Assembly (NCBI RefSeq): GCF_003628555.1
Contig: NZ_CP021731.1
Coordinates: 496,001-560,000 of the forward strand
DNA length: 64,000 bases
Direction of reading: 5' to 3'
From: Azoarcus sp. DN11
GTDB taxonomy: Bacteria > Pseudomonadota > Gammaproteobacteria > Burkholderiales > Rhodocyclaceae
Program-made: the position numbers and the translations under genes
Notes under the pieces: model-generated
The model's input: only the letters and a program-made list of their open reading frames with translations
Told to the model about the DNA's origin: nothing
Database searches by the model: none
Part shown: piece after piece, positions 25,217 through 34,097 of the stretch
Position numbering within the stretch: position 1 is the stretch's first letter
How the letters are laid out: every line of letters starts with the position of its first letter

Positions 25217-25275
25217 CGTTCGCCCTGAGCCTGTCGAAGGGCTGGCACAGGGCTTCGACAGGCTCAGCCCGAACG
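25217..25275. repeat. REP-like palindromic repeat
   Basis: Two 23-nt arms (25217-25239 and 25253-25275) match at 21 of 23 positions around a 13-nt loop. The arms carry the TTCGACAGGCTCAG-type core common in intergenic repeats of many proteobacteria. It lies in the 127-bp spacer between the hydratase and HMG-CoA lyase genes and could form a stable hairpin in the operon mRNA. A diverged copy occurs at 30160-30225. Confidence 0.8.
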
Positions 25276-25322
25276 GCCTTTGGTGCCGACTGAAGGCCGC
25301 CTGGGGATACAAGGTGAACCGA

Positions 25323-26246
25323 ATGAACTTGCCGAAAAGCGTACGCATCGTCGACGTCGGCCCGCGCGACGGGCTGCAGAACGAGAAGCAGATCGTCGCG
25401 ACCGAGACCAAGGTTGAACTGATCGCGCGGCTCGCCGATGCGGGCTTGAAGACGATCGAGGCGACGTCCTTCGTGTCGCCGAAATGGGTGCCGCAGATGG
25501 GCGACAATGCCGAGGTGATGGCGCGTATCGTCCGCCGTCCCGGCGTCGCCTATCCGGTACTGACGCCGAACTTGAAGGGCTTCGAGGCGGCGCTCGCCGC
25601 CGGGGCGGAGGAGGTCGCGGTATTCGGCGCGGCGTCCGAATCCTTCAGCCAGAAGAACATCAACTGCTCGATCACCGAATCGCTGGAGCGCTTCCGCCCC
25701 GTCGCCGAGGCCGCGCGCGCGGTGGGCGTGAAGGTGCGCGGCTACGTGTCCTGCGTCGCCGGCTGCCCCTACGAGGGCCCGGTCGCGCCGGAGAAGGTCG
25801 CCGAGGTCGCCGCGACGCTGATGGAGATGGGCTGCTACGAAGTGTCGCTGGGCGACACGATTGGCAGCGGCAATCCGGCGAACATCGCGCGCATGCTCGA
25901 AGCGGTGGTGAAGCGCGTGCCGGTCGAGCGCCTCGCCGGCCACTACCACGACACCTACGGCATGGCGGCGGCGAACATCTACGCGTCGCTCGAGATGGGC
26001 GTGTCGGTGTTCGATGCGTCGGTCGGCGGGCTGGGCGGCTGCCCCTACGCGGCCGGCGCGTCGGGCAACGTCGCGACCGAGGACGTGGTGTGGCTGCTGA
26101 ACGGCCTCGGCATCGACACCGGCATCGATGTCGAACGCCTCGTCGACATCGCGGCGTGGATCAGCGGTGTGCTCGGGCGCGAACCGGCCTCCCGCGTGGC
26201 CCGGGCGGTGCTCGCGAAGCGCGCGAAGGCGGCCTGCGCGGGCTGA
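25323..26246 (+). CDS. mvaB: Hydroxymethylglutaryl-CoA lyase
   Basis: A 307-residue TIM-barrel lyase cleaving HMG-CoA to acetyl-CoA and acetoacetate, the last leucine-specific step. The N-terminal [12 protein letters not shown] holds the metal-binding Asp and catalytic Arg. The family signature [17 protein letters not shown] near 235-250 contains the active-site Cys, and H-Y-H-D-T lies near 200. The start at 25323 follows AAGGTG. It lies downstream of the REP-like hairpin. Methylcrotonyl-CoA carboxylase subunits, usually next to this gene, are absent here. Confidence 0.92.
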   Translation: MNLPKSVRIVDVGPRDGLQNEKQIVATETKVELIARLADAGLKTIEATSFVSPKWVPQMGDNAEVMARIVRRPGVAYPVLTPNLKGFEAALAAGAEEVAVFGAASESFSQKNINCSITESLERFRPVAEAARAVGVKVRGYVSCVAGCPYEGPVAPEKVAEVAATLMEMGCYEVSLGDTIGSGNPANIARMLEAVVKRVPVERLAGHYHDTYGMAAANIYASLEMGVSVFDASVGGLGGCPYAAGASGNVATEDVVWLLNGLGIDTGIDVERLVDIAAWISGVLGREPASRVARAVLAKRAKAACAG

Positions 26247-26338
26247 CGCCGCGCCCGCACAGTGAACTCCATCGGGCAGTGGCGGACCAAACCTCACAAC
26301 ACGCCGCGCCCGATCCCAACGACACTCCCGACCCCGAC

Positions 26339-26551
26339 ATGAGTATCGCTTCCCCCTGCATCAACATCTGCCGCATGAATGCGGCGACCGGTCTGTGCGA
26401 AGGCTGTTTCCGCAGCCTCGACGAGATCGCCCGCTGGAGCCGCCACGACGATGCGGAGAAGTTGCGCATCCTCGAACGGGTCGCGCAGCGCCGTACCGAG
26501 CTGGGCGCCGCGGCGGCGCCGACGCTCGCTTCGACGGAGGAGGGCGCATGA
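26339..26551 (+). CDS. DUF1289 small Cys-rich protein (copy 1)
   Basis: A 70-residue protein with the DUF1289 core S-P-C-I-N-I-C then G-L-C-E-G-C-F-R-S-L-D-E-I-A-R-W (four cysteines likely binding a metal) and a charged C-terminal helix. Its function is unknown; such proteins are widespread in proteobacteria. The stop overlaps the next ATG (ATGA), coupling it to a second DUF1289 gene. Confidence 0.8.
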   Translation: MSIASPCINICRMNAATGLCEGCFRSLDEIARWSRHDDAEKLRILERVAQRRTELGAAAAPTLASTEEGA

Positions 26552-26733
26552 CCGAATCCCTGTGTGTCGGCGTGTGCATGATCGACTGGGACTCCGGCGT
26601 ATGTCTCGGCTGCGGGCGCACGCCCGAGGAGATCGACGGCGTTCCCGTGCCCGAGGCGCAACCGGCGCCGAAACCGGCTGCGCCGCCGCTGCCCGACAAC
26701 GTCGCCGCGCAGGTCGGCGAAGGCTCCGAATGA
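26548..26733 (+). CDS. DUF1289 small Cys-rich protein (copy 2)
   Basis: A 61-residue protein with C-V-G-V-C-M-I-D and V-C-L-G-C-G-R-T-P-E-E-I, the same four-Cys arrangement as copy 1 but with W-D-S-G in the middle and a proline-rich tail. It probably arose by duplication. It overlaps both neighbours by ATGA, so the three genes 26339-27650 read as one coupled unit. Confidence 0.75.
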   Translation: MTESLCVGVCMIDWDSGVCLGCGRTPEEIDGVPVPEAQPAPKPAAPPLPDNVAAQVGEGSE

Positions 26734-27650
26734 GCGCCGCGGCCAGGCTCCCCGACACCATCCGCGTGCTCGAACGCGGCTGGCTGTCGGCCAACAACGT
26801 CGTGTTATTCGATGGCGGCAGGGCGACCGTGGTGGACAGCGGCTACGTCAGCCACGGGGAGCAGACCGTCGCGCTGCTGCGCGAAGCGCTGGCGGGGCGG
26901 GAGCTCGCCGATCTCGTCAACACGCATTCGCATTCCGACCACATCGGCGCCAACGCGCTGCTGCAGCGCACCTTCGGCTGCGCGATCACGGTGCCGGCGG
27001 GCATGCTGCCGGCGGTCGCCGCGTGGGACGAGGACGCGCTGCTGCTGACGACCGCCGCGCAGTCGGCCGAGCGTTTCCACGCCGACCGCGCGCTGCATCC
27101 GGGCGACACGCTGGAGATGGGCGAACTGGTGTGGCAGGCGATCGCCGCGCCCGGCCACGACATGGATGCGCTGGTGTTCCACAACCCGGATCGCCGCATC
27201 CTGATCTCGGGCGATGCGCTGTGGCGCGACGGCTTCGGCATCCTGTTTGCCGAGGTGCTGGGCCTGGGCGACGGCATCGGCGCGACGCGGCGCACGCTGG
27301 AGGCGATCGCGCGCCTGCCGGTCGACGTCGTGATCCCCGGCCACGGCGCGCCTTTCGTCGAGTTCGACGATGCGCTCGCACGCGCCTTCGCACGCCTGCG
27401 CGCCTTCGAGGAGGACGGCACGCGCATGGCGCGCAACGCGATCCGCGCCTGCGTGACCTTCTCGCTGCTCGACACGCGCAGCATGCCGATCGACGCACTC
27501 GCCGCGCATCTCGCCAGCGTGCCGCTGTACCGCGAGGCCAACGCCCGCTTCCTCGGCCTCGCCCCGGACGCGCTCGCGGACTGGCTGGTCGGCGAGCTGA
27601 CGCGCGCGGGCGTCGCGCGGCGCGAAGGCAACTTGCTCGTTGCTGCCTGA
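26730..27650 (+). CDS. MBL-fold metallo-hydrolase
   Basis: A 306-residue hydrolase with T-H-S-H-S-D-H-I-G near 66-74, H-D-M-D-A near 140, the S-G-D-A-L-W Asp ligand near 160 and P-G-H-G-A-P near 205, giving a complete dinuclear site. No signal peptide. The ATG at 26730 overlaps the preceding stop. The substrate is not deducible; paralogy to the MBL protein at 18874 is only at fold level. Confidence 0.8.
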   Translation: MSAAARLPDTIRVLERGWLSANNVVLFDGGRATVVDSGYVSHGEQTVALLREALAGRELADLVNTHSHSDHIGANALLQRTFGCAITVPAGMLPAVAAWDEDALLLTTAAQSAERFHADRALHPGDTLEMGELVWQAIAAPGHDMDALVFHNPDRRILISGDALWRDGFGILFAEVLGLGDGIGATRRTLEAIARLPVDVVIPGHGAPFVEFDDALARAFARLRAFEEDGTRMARNAIRACVTFSLLDTRSMPIDALAAHLASVPLYREANARFLGLAPDALADWLVGELTRAGVARREGNLLVAA

Positions 27651-27740
27651 TTAGGCTTTCGTCGTACGTGTAATCCTTGCGCGCTGGCCGCCGCGAGGCG
27701 CTTTGGGGATAATCACCGCTCCACGGCGGAGTTTGGGGTC

Positions 27741-28619
27741 ATGCAGATCGTTCTGATAAGCGGCTTGTCGGGTTCGGGGAAGAGCGTTGCACTCAAGGTG
27801 CTCGAGGACGCCGGCTACTACGCCGTCGACAACCTGCCGGCGAGCCTGCTGCCGAAGCTCGTCGCGGAGCTGCGCCGCACCGGCTACGAACGGGTCGCGG
27901 TTGCCGTCGACGTGCGCTCGGGCGTCAACATCGAGGCGCTGCCGCAGAAGGTCGAGTACCTGCGCAGAACGGTCGGCGATCTGCGCGTGATCTTTCTTGA
28001 AGCGCGCGACGACGTGCTGTTCGCGCGCTTCTCGGAAACGCGCCGGCGCCATCCGCTGGCGAGCGACGAGGTCTCGCTCGAGGAGGCGATCCAGATGGAG
28101 CGCGACGCCCTCGAATCGATCGCCGCGCTGGGCCATCGCATCGACACCAGCGAGCTGCAGGCCAACACGCTGCGCGCGTGGATCAAGGACTTCATGCAGA
28201 TCAAGCCCACCGCCGGGCTCACGCTGATGTTCGAATCCTTCGGCTTCAAGTACGGCATTCCGCTCGATGCCGACCTCGTGTTCGACGTGCGCTGCCTGCC
28301 CAACCCGCACTACGATCCGCTGCTGCGCCCCTTCACCGGCAAGGACCAGCCGGTGATCGACTTCCTGGAAAGCCTGCCGGAAGTCGAGCGCATGTACGAG
28401 GATATCCGCGGCTTCGTCGCCGGCTGGCTGCCGAGCTACGCGCGCGACAACCGCAGCTATCTCACGGTCGCGATCGGCTGCACGGGCGGCCAGCACCGTT
28501 CCGTGTACCTCGCCGAGCGGCTGGGGCAGCACTTCGCCGGATCGGTCCGCATGCTCGTTCGCCATCGCTCGGCCGCGCGCCGCGACGTCGATCGCCGGGC
28601 ACGGCTGGTCGATCAGTGA
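27741..28619 (+). CDS. rapZ: RNase adapter protein RapZ
   Basis: A 292-residue nucleotide-binding protein: Walker A G-L-S-G-S-G-K-S at 8-15, Walker-B-like V-A-V-D-V-R near 54-59, and the C-terminal C-T-G-G-Q-H-R-S metabolite-binding loop. In enterobacteria RapZ delivers GlmZ RNA to RNase E and responds to glucosamine-6-phosphate; in betaproteobacteria the target RNA is unknown. The usual partners (hprK, ptsN, rpoN) are not adjacent. Its stop overlaps the next GTG start. Confidence 0.93.
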   Translation: MQIVLISGLSGSGKSVALKVLEDAGYYAVDNLPASLLPKLVAELRRTGYERVAVAVDVRSGVNIEALPQKVEYLRRTVGDLRVIFLEARDDVLFARFSETRRRHPLASDEVSLEEAIQMERDALESIAALGHRIDTSELQANTLRAWIKDFMQIKPTAGLTLMFESFGFKYGIPLDADLVFDVRCLPNPHYDPLLRPFTGKDQPVIDFLESLPEVERMYEDIRGFVAGWLPSYARDNRSYLTVAIGCTGGQHRSVYLAERLGQHFAGSVRMLVRHRSAARRDVDRRARLVDQ

Positions 28620-29005
28620 GAGCGCGGCTGGCCGAGTGGATCGTCCTGCTGCGGCCGGGCGACTGGGTCGTGCTCGCCGGCGCGCTCGCGTTGTGCGTGC
28701 TGTCCGCCCTGGCGCTGTGGCGCGGTGGCGCGCCGGACAAGGCGGTCGTGCGCGCGGGTGGCAAGGTGTTTGCCGAAGTGGGACTCGCGCGTGCGCAGAT
28801 CCTCGAAGTGCCCGGCCCGCTGGGCGTCACGCGCATCGAGATCGCACCGGGCCGCGCGCGCGTCGCTGCCGATCCGGGGCCGCGCCAGTACTGCGTGCGC
28901 CAGGGCTGGCTCACGCGTTCGGGGGCGGTCGCGATCTGCGCGCCCAATCAGGTCTCCCTGAGCCTCGCCGGCGGTGCCGCGGACTATGACTCCCTCAACT
29001 ATTGA
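28616..29005 (+). CDS. NusG domain II-containing membrane-anchored protein
   Basis: A 129-residue protein with one N-terminal membrane helix (about 12-30: [12 protein letters not shown]) and a NusG-II-like beta domain ending in [20 protein letters not shown], the conserved segment of this family. Its GTG overlaps the rapZ stop (GTGA). In many bacteria this gene precedes a Gx transporter and is linked to extracytoplasmic flavinylation or quinone chemistry. Confidence 0.8.
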   Translation: MRARLAEWIVLLRPGDWVVLAGALALCVLSALALWRGGAPDKAVVRAGGKVFAEVGLARAQILEVPGPLGVTRIEIAPGRARVAADPGPRQYCVRQGWLTRSGAVAICAPNQVSLSLAGGAADYDSLNY

Positions 29006-29513
29006 GATCGTGCCGACGCCCGACGACCGGCGCATCGCGCGCCTGGCCGCCGCCGCGATCGTGCTGACCGTCGCCGAAGCCGCGATCCCCCTGCCGCTGC
29101 CGGGCGTGAAGCCGGGGCTGGCGAACATCGTCACGCTGATCGTGCTCGCGCGCTGGGGCTGGCGCGACGCGGTGTGGGTCGCGCTGCTGCGCGTGCTGGC
29201 CGGCAGCCTGCTGCTCGGGCAGCTCTTCGCGCCCGGCTTCTTTCTCAGCCTCTCGGGCGCGGTCGCGAGCCTGGCGGTGCTGGGGCTCGCGATGCATCTG
29301 CCGCGCCGTTGGTTCGGCCCCGTGACGCTCAGCGTGTGCGCCGCGTTTGCGCACATCGGCGGGCAGCTCGCGCTGGCACGGCTGTGGCTCGTGCCGCACG
29401 ACGGCGTGTTCTACCTCGTGCCGCTCTTCGCCGCCGCCGCGACGCTGTTCGGCCTGGTCAATGGCCTGATCGCCGCGAAGCTGATGCGGGGCCGGGTTAC
29501 AGATAGAATCTAA
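28986..29513 (+). CDS. Gx transporter family membrane protein (heptaprenyl diphosphate synthase component I-like)
   Basis: A 175-residue integral membrane protein with five or six hydrophobic segments and the family core P-G-V-K-P-G-L-A-N-I-V-T-L near 38-50. Proteins of this family are annotated after heptaprenyl-PP synthase subunit I but probably transport a small cofactor. It overlaps the NusG-II gene by 20 bp, which matches the common NusG_II-Gx pairing. The ATG at 28986 is chosen over a GTG at 28974; neither has a strong ribosome site. Confidence 0.8.
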   Translation: MTPSTIEIVPTPDDRRIARLAAAAIVLTVAEAAIPLPLPGVKPGLANIVTLIVLARWGWRDAVWVALLRVLAGSLLLGQLFAPGFFLSLSGAVASLAVLGLAMHLPRRWFGPVTLSVCAAFAHIGGQLALARLWLVPHDGVFYLVPLFAAAATLFGLVNGLIAAKLMRGRVTDRI

Positions 29514-29554
29514 AAATAAGAAAAATCTGATGTTTTCCGGAAAGGAGTGGTGAC

Positions 29555-30136
29555 GTGAGCGAACCAGCGATCAGCCGTTTCCCGGTCCCCGAACTCAAGG
29601 ACCTGCCCGACGACATCCGCGAGAAGATCCTCGCGGTGCAGGACAAGGCGGGCTTCGTGCCCAACGTCTTACTCACGCTCGCCCACCGCCCGGACGAGTT
29701 CCGCGCGTTCTTCGCCTACCACGACGCGCTGATGGAGAAGAACGAGGGCCTGACCAAGGCCGAGCGCGAGATGATCGTCGTCGCGACCTCGGGCGCCAAC
29801 AACTGTCTGTACTGCGTCGTCGCGCACGGTGCGATCCTGCGCATCCGCGCGAAGAACCCGCGCGTCGCCGACCAGGTCGCAACCAACTACCGCAAGGCCG
29901 AGATCACGCCGCGCCAGCGCGCGATGCTGGATTTCGCGATGAAGGTCGCGCTCGAGGCGGCGGTGATCGACGAGGCCGATTTCGCGGTGCTGCACGGACA
30001 CGGCTTCAGCGAGGCCGACATCTGGGACATCGGCGCCATCGCGGCCTTCTTCGCGCTGAGCAACCGCCTCGCCAACCTGGCCAGCATGCGGCCGAACGAC
30101 GAGTTCTACCTGATGGGGCGCCTGCCCAAGGCCTGA
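29555..30136 (+). CDS. Carboxymuconolactone decarboxylase/AhpD-like peroxidase-related protein
   Basis: A 193-residue all-helical protein with the redox motif N-N-C-L-Y-C-V-V-A-H near 85-94 (CxxC plus His), typical of peroxidase-related AhpD-like proteins that reduce peroxides via a peroxidatic Cys pair. The GTG start at 29555 has a strong AAAGGAG 8 nt upstream. It stands alone after the Gx transporter with a 41-bp A/T-richer gap. Confidence 0.85.
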   Translation: MSEPAISRFPVPELKDLPDDIREKILAVQDKAGFVPNVLLTLAHRPDEFRAFFAYHDALMEKNEGLTKAEREMIVVATSGANNCLYCVVAHGAILRIRAKNPRVADQVATNYRKAEITPRQRAMLDFAMKVALEAAVIDEADFAVLHGHGFSEADIWDIGAIAAFFALSNRLANLASMRPNDEFYLMGRLPKA

Positions 30137-30159
30137 CGATCAGGGCCGCGGGCCCGTTA

Positions 30160-30225
30160 CCGTCCGTGCCGAACCTGCCGAAGCCCTGCCGGGATCCCGC
30201 CCTTCGACGGGTTCTGGGCGAACGG
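30160..30225. repeat. Diverged REP-like palindrome
   Basis: Arms CCGTCCGTGCCGAACCTGCC and the reverse complement of GGGTTCTGGGCGAACGG are related to the 25217 element (CGAAG/CTTCG core and GAACGG ends retained) but with many changes. It lies in the 107-bp convergent gap between the AhpD-like gene and ruvC and may act as a bidirectional hairpin. Confidence 0.55.
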
Positions 30226-30243
30226 TGGCTGCCGCTCGCCAGG

Positions 30244-30801
30244 TCAATCGGGGACGACGAGGATGCGCCCGGCGCGGCGGCGTCCGCCGATTCCGCCGGT
30301 CATCCCTTCGCCGCCATGCGCATGGCAGATCGCGCAGGCGAGCGCGTCCGCGGCGTCCGGGCTGGGGCAGCCGTCGAGCGACAGCAGGCGCTGCACCATG
30401 TGCTGCACCTGTTCCTTGTTCGCCTTGCCGTAGCCGACCACCGCCTGCTTGACCTGCAGCGCGGTGTATTCGTGCACCGCCAGGTCGCACGACACCGCGC
30501 CGCAGATCACCGCCCCGCGCGCCTGCCCGAGCAGCAGCGTCGATTGCGGGTTCACGTTCACGAACACCTTCTCGACGGCGACCTGGTCGGGCGAATAGCT
30601 CGCGACGACCTCGCGCACGCCGTCGAGCAGGGTCTTCAGCCGTCCTGGCAGTTCGCCGTCGCGCGTGCGGATGCAGCCGCTCGCGACGTAACGCAGCTGG
30701 CTGCCGAGCTTGTCGATGACGCCGAAGCCGGTGATGCGCAGTCCCGGGTCCAGGCCGAGGATGCGGGTGGCGACGATGCGCGATGCGGAGGCTTCCTTCA
30801 T
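30244..30801 (-). CDS. ruvC: Crossover junction endodeoxyribonuclease RuvC
   Basis: A 185-residue Holliday-junction resolvase. The four acidic residues are visible: Asp in I-L-G-L-D-P-G near 18, Glu in A-V-E-K-V-F near 76, and the Asp pair in P-D-A-A-D-A-L near 148-151. The Lys/Arg-rich tail is normal. ruvA and ruvB lie 25 kb away at 55188-56866, so the usual ruvCAB cluster is split. Confidence 0.93.
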   Translation of the reverse strand: MKEASASRIVATRILGLDPGLRITGFGVIDKLGSQLRYVASGCIRTRDGELPGRLKTLLDGVREVVASYSPDQVAVEKVFVNVNPQSTLLLGQARGAVICGAVSCDLAVHEYTALQVKQAVVGYGKANKEQVQHMVQRLLSLDGCPSPDAADALACAICHAHGGEGMTGGIGGRRRAGRILVVPD

Positions 30802-30875
30802 CCGCGCATTCTAAAGGAAGGCCGCGCTCCATCGCCCGGACGTCTTCATATACAAATCCTTTCATGACGAACGGG

Positions 30876-30904
30876 TTGATCGCGGCCGATGCCGGTAAGA
30901 TACT
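30876..30904 (+). promoter_or_regulatory. Sigma-70 promoter of the GDSL autotransporter
   Basis: TTGATC, a 17-bp spacer and GATACT precede the autotransporter ATG by 49 bp. No competing ORF occupies this 152-bp gap. Confidence 0.5.
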
Positions 30905-30953
30905 CGCTTCGCTGCCACCCGATGTAGCGTCAATAACAAACCGGAGATCCCCG

Positions 30954-32768
30954 ATGATCAGACCCGCACTGCTCGGCATGGCCGTCTCGGCGGCATTCAG
31001 CGCGAGCGCCCTCGCCGCCGATTTCAGTAGCACGATCTTCTTTGGCGACAGCCTGAGCGACGCCGGGACTTTCTCCGCCTTCCTGCCGCCGGGAGCCGGG
31101 CGCTTCACGACCAATCCGGGGCCGGTGTGGAGCGAGAACCTCGCCGCCGCGCTCGGCACCGGCGCGAGGCCGGCCGTGGCGGGGGGGACGAACTTCGCAG
31201 CGGGGGGCGCGCGCATCACGTCCCTGCCCGGTTTTCCCGACCAGAATCCGACCCGCTTAGCCACGCCGGTCCGCAGTCAGATCGCGGCCCATCTCGCCGC
31301 GAACGGCGGGCGCGCCGACCCCGGCGCCCTCTATTCCGTCTGGGGCGGCGCCAACGACCTCTTCGTGGCGCTCCAAAGTTCCACCCCGCTGGTCGGCGTC
31401 GTCACGGCTGCCCGTGACGAAGTGGCGGCCGTCGGCTCCCTGCAGGCCGCCGGTGCGCGCTACATCCTCGTGCCGAACCTGCCCGATGTCGGCGCCACAC
31501 CCTTCGGCGCCTCGCTGGGGCCGGTCAATGCCGCGGGCGTCACCGCGCTCGTCGGCGCCTACAACCAGGTGCTGTTCGGCGGGCTCGCCGCCGCCCGCAT
31601 CCAGGTGATTCCGCTCGATACCTTCTCGCTGCTGCGCGAGGTCGGTGCCGATCCGGCACGCTACGGCTTCGCGAACGTGACGGTTCCCGCCTGCGGGGCG
31701 ACGCCGGCGCTGCTGTGCACGTCCGCCGATTTCATCGCGCCCGGCGCCGACCGGAGCTTCCTGTTCGCCGACGACGTGCATCCGACGACTGCCGGCCACC
31801 GCGTGATCGCCGAGTACGCGCTGAGCGTGCTGCGTGCGCCAGGCGCGGTGTCGCAGCTCGCCGAATCGCCCCTGTACACGCGTGAGGCGCTCTACACCAC
31901 GGTGCAGGACCAGCTCGCGCTCGGCGCCTGGGCGCGCGGGCAGAGCGGACGCAACGTGTGGGCGAGCCTCGGCGGCGGGCGCCTGAAGCATTCGTCGAGC
32001 GAGTCCGTCCCCGGCGCCAGCGGCAATCCCTACGATCTCGCCGTCGGCGTCGATACCTGGGTGACGCCTTCGCTCAGCGTCGGCGCGGCGGTCAGTCTCG
32101 CCACGCTCGACGCCGACTTCGCCCGCGATGGCGGCGACTACGAACAGCGCGAGCAGACCGTCGCGGTGTACGCCGGCTACCGCAACGGCCCGCTGCATGC
32201 GACCGCCATCGGCGCCTTCGGCAACATCGACTACGACACCCGGCGCGATGTCACGCTCGGCGCGGCGCAGCGCACGATGAGAGGCTCCACGTCGGGCACG
32301 AACGTCTCGCTCGGGGTGCAGGCCGGCTACGACTTCAGCGCCGGCGCGCTGCGTCACGGCCCGACCGCCGGCGTGCATCTGCAGCAGGTCGAAGTCGACG
32401 GCTTCACCGAGAAGGGGCAGTCCTCCACGACGATGGCCTTTCGCAGCCAGGACCGCGATTCCCTTGTCGGCAACATCGGCTATCAGGCGAGCTGGGACCT
32501 CGGCCGCTACCTGCCCTACGCACGCGTCGCCCTCAACCACGATTTCGAGGACAACGACCGCACGGTGCGCGCCAACCTCGTCAGCCTGCCGGCCAACAGC
32601 TTCGCGCTGCCGGCCTTCGCGCCCGAGCGCACCTGGGGAACGGCGGCGGTCGGCGTCGGCGCCAAGTTCTCGCCGGCACTGAGCGGCAACCTGGCGCTGT
32701 CGACCCGCATCGCCCAGGACAACGTGCGCGCCTGGGCGCTGCAGGCGGGTCTCAGTCTCGGATTCTGA
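30954..32768 (+). CDS. GDSL-type autotransporter esterase (EstA/EstP-like)
   Basis: A 604-residue type V secreted lipase/esterase. Signal peptide residues 1-22 (cut after A-L-A). The passenger has F-F-G-D-S-L-S-D-A-G at 29-38 (nucleophile Ser), W-G-G-A-N-D near 127-132, and D-D-V-H-P-T-T-A-G-H near 275 with the catalytic Asp/His. Residues about 330-604 form a C-terminal beta-barrel ending in G-L-S-L-G-F, the terminal aromatic signature for BamA insertion. The start at 30954 follows CCGGAG. It probably displays an esterase on the cell surface. Confidence 0.92.
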   Translation: MIRPALLGMAVSAAFSASALAADFSSTIFFGDSLSDAGTFSAFLPPGAGRFTTNPGPVWSENLAAALGTGARPAVAGGTNFAAGGARITSLPGFPDQNPTRLATPVRSQIAAHLAANGGRADPGALYSVWGGANDLFVALQSSTPLVGVVTAARDEVAAVGSLQAAGARYILVPNLPDVGATPFGASLGPVNAAGVTALVGAYNQVLFGGLAAARIQVIPLDTFSLLREVGADPARYGFANVTVPACGATPALLCTSADFIAPGADRSFLFADDVHPTTAGHRVIAEYALSVLRAPGAVSQLAESPLYTREALYTTVQDQLALGAWARGQSGRNVWASLGGGRLKHSSSESVPGASGNPYDLAVGVDTWVTPSLSVGAAVSLATLDADFARDGGDYEQREQTVAVYAGYRNGPLHATAIGAFGNIDYDTRRDVTLGAAQRTMRGSTSGTNVSLGVQAGYDFSAGALRHGPTAGVHLQQVEVDGFTEKGQSSTTMAFRSQDRDSLVGNIGYQASWDLGRYLPYARVALNHDFEDNDRTVRANLVSLPANSFALPAFAPERTWGTAAVGVGAKFSPALSGNLALSTRIAQDNVRAWALQAGLSLGF

Positions 32769-32815
32769 CCTGCGCACGACGGGCCGTTTCCCGCGCGCCC
32801 GTCGCTGCAACGTGC

Positions 32816-32876
32816 GCCCGCCGGCCGTGGCGTATCCCGCGGCCTGGCGGGCGTGGCGCCGCTTTTCCCCGACGGT
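32816..32876 (+). terminator. Possible terminator hairpin after the autotransporter
   Basis: GCCCGCCGGCC (32816-32826) pairs with GGCC-T-GGCGGGC (32841-32852); TTTT follows 20 nt later at 32873. The weak distance makes this uncertain. The rest of the 280-bp gap to 33049 shows nothing else I can support. Confidence 0.35.
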
Positions 32877-33048
32877 CGCCAGCGGCCCGGCACCTCTCCC
32901 CGCCCCGATCAAATCCACGACTGTGTCATGGTCAATGAGCTAGACTGGCAACATGAGTGGTGCGGCCACCCCGTTTCCGGATTGATGCTCCGGGAGGCCC
33001 GGAGCGGGCAAGGCCGGGCTCTGGATACCCAAGACGAGGGGAAAAATC

Positions 33049-33978
33049 ATGAAAAACAGATCGAAACATGCGCTCGGAGCTGCGCTGATCGCGTCTGCCG
33101 GTCTGCTGGCGACGGCCGACGTGCTTGCGGACGTGCAGTCGGCCCGCGTTGTGGCTGCCGAGGAAGCACGGATGAAAAGCGCCTTTCCGCGCTTGCTCGA
33201 CAGCGCCAGGGAGCTCAACAAGGCGCTCAAGCGCGTCAGCGAGCAGAGGAAGGTCGACAACTCGCGCGTGGTGCAGGACAACGACGCCAAGATCAAGCAG
33301 GCGGAAGCCGCGGCGGCCGACGGCAGGATCGTCGATGCGCGCCTGATGCTCGATGACGCCTATCTGGCGGCCAAGCTGGCGATCGCCGACATGGTGAAAT
33401 CGGCGCCGCCGGCCGCCAAATCCGCGTCGTCCGCAGCCGGACAAGACACGCCCGATCCGCGGGAACAGAAGGACTATGCCGCACGCAAGGAGTCGACGCA
33501 GGCGCTGCGTGACGCGCTGGCCCGCATCGCCGACGAAAAGAACGACGACAAGGGCCGGGCCGAGGTGCAGGTCATCGACAAGCTGATGCGCGATGCCGAT
33601 ACCGAACGCGCCGGCAACGCCAGACGCGGCCGCGCGATTCTCGACCACGCCTACCTGCGCACCAAGGTCCAGATCGAACGCCTGCGCGGCGGCGAGACGC
33701 TGGTGCGTACGCTGCAGTTCGACAGCAAGGGTGACGAATACCGCTACGAGCAGGATCGCAACGAGACCTACCGCATGCTGATCCCCATGCTGGTGCAGAA
33801 CGGCAATGCGCGCGAAGCGCGCCTCAAGGACATGCTCGACCGCGCCGCGAAGCTGCGCACCGAAGCCGATGCCCAGGCCAGGCGCAACGAGTTCGAAGGT
33901 GCGCTCAAGACCATCGACGAATCGACGACCGAGTACCAGAAGGCCATCCGCAACTCGGGCGTGCTGCTGCCCGGTTGA
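33049..33978 (+). CDS. Exported coiled-coil protein of unknown function
   Basis: A 309-residue protein with a signal peptide (residues 1-27, cut near V-L-A-D). The mature part is almost wholly helical and charged, with paired repeats: A-R-E-L-N-K-A-L near 53, D-G-R-I-V-D-A-R-L-M-L-D-D-A-Y-L near 90-105, then a related N-A-R-R-G-R-A-I-L-D-H-A-Y-L near 190-203. This suggests an internal duplication with a TPR-like helical hairpin. No catalytic motif. Monocistronic, closed by the strong terminator at 34026. Confidence 0.8.
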   Translation: MKNRSKHALGAALIASAGLLATADVLADVQSARVVAAEEARMKSAFPRLLDSARELNKALKRVSEQRKVDNSRVVQDNDAKIKQAEAAAADGRIVDARLMLDDAYLAAKLAIADMVKSAPPAAKSASSAAGQDTPDPREQKDYAARKESTQALRDALARIADEKNDDKGRAEVQVIDKLMRDADTERAGNARRGRAILDHAYLRTKVQIERLRGGETLVRTLQFDSKGDEYRYEQDRNETYRMLIPMLVQNGNAREARLKDMLDRAAKLRTEADAQARRNEFEGALKTIDESTTEYQKAIRNSGVLLPG

Positions 33979-34025
33979 GCGGATCGCGGGCCGGCGCCCC
34001 GGCCCCGAGCGCCGCATGAAAAACA

Positions 34026-34060
34026 ATCGGCCCGCCGACATCTGCCGGCGGGCCGATTTT
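34026..34060. terminator. Bidirectional intrinsic terminator
   Basis: A 12-bp perfect stem ATCGGCCCGCCG/CGGCGGGCCGAT with an 8-nt loop is followed by TTTT on the plus strand and by TGTTTTTC on the minus strand. It serves the exported coiled-coil gene and dctA, which converge here. Confidence 0.85.
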
Positions 34061-34097
34061 CATCGTGGCGGCCGCGGAACGGCCACCGGAGGAGTGC

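Noticed and set aside
32932..34041. Long minus-strand frame opposite the exported coiled-coil gene
   Set aside because: No signal, domain or ribosome site. The plus-strand gene has a signal peptide, a good start and a terminator.
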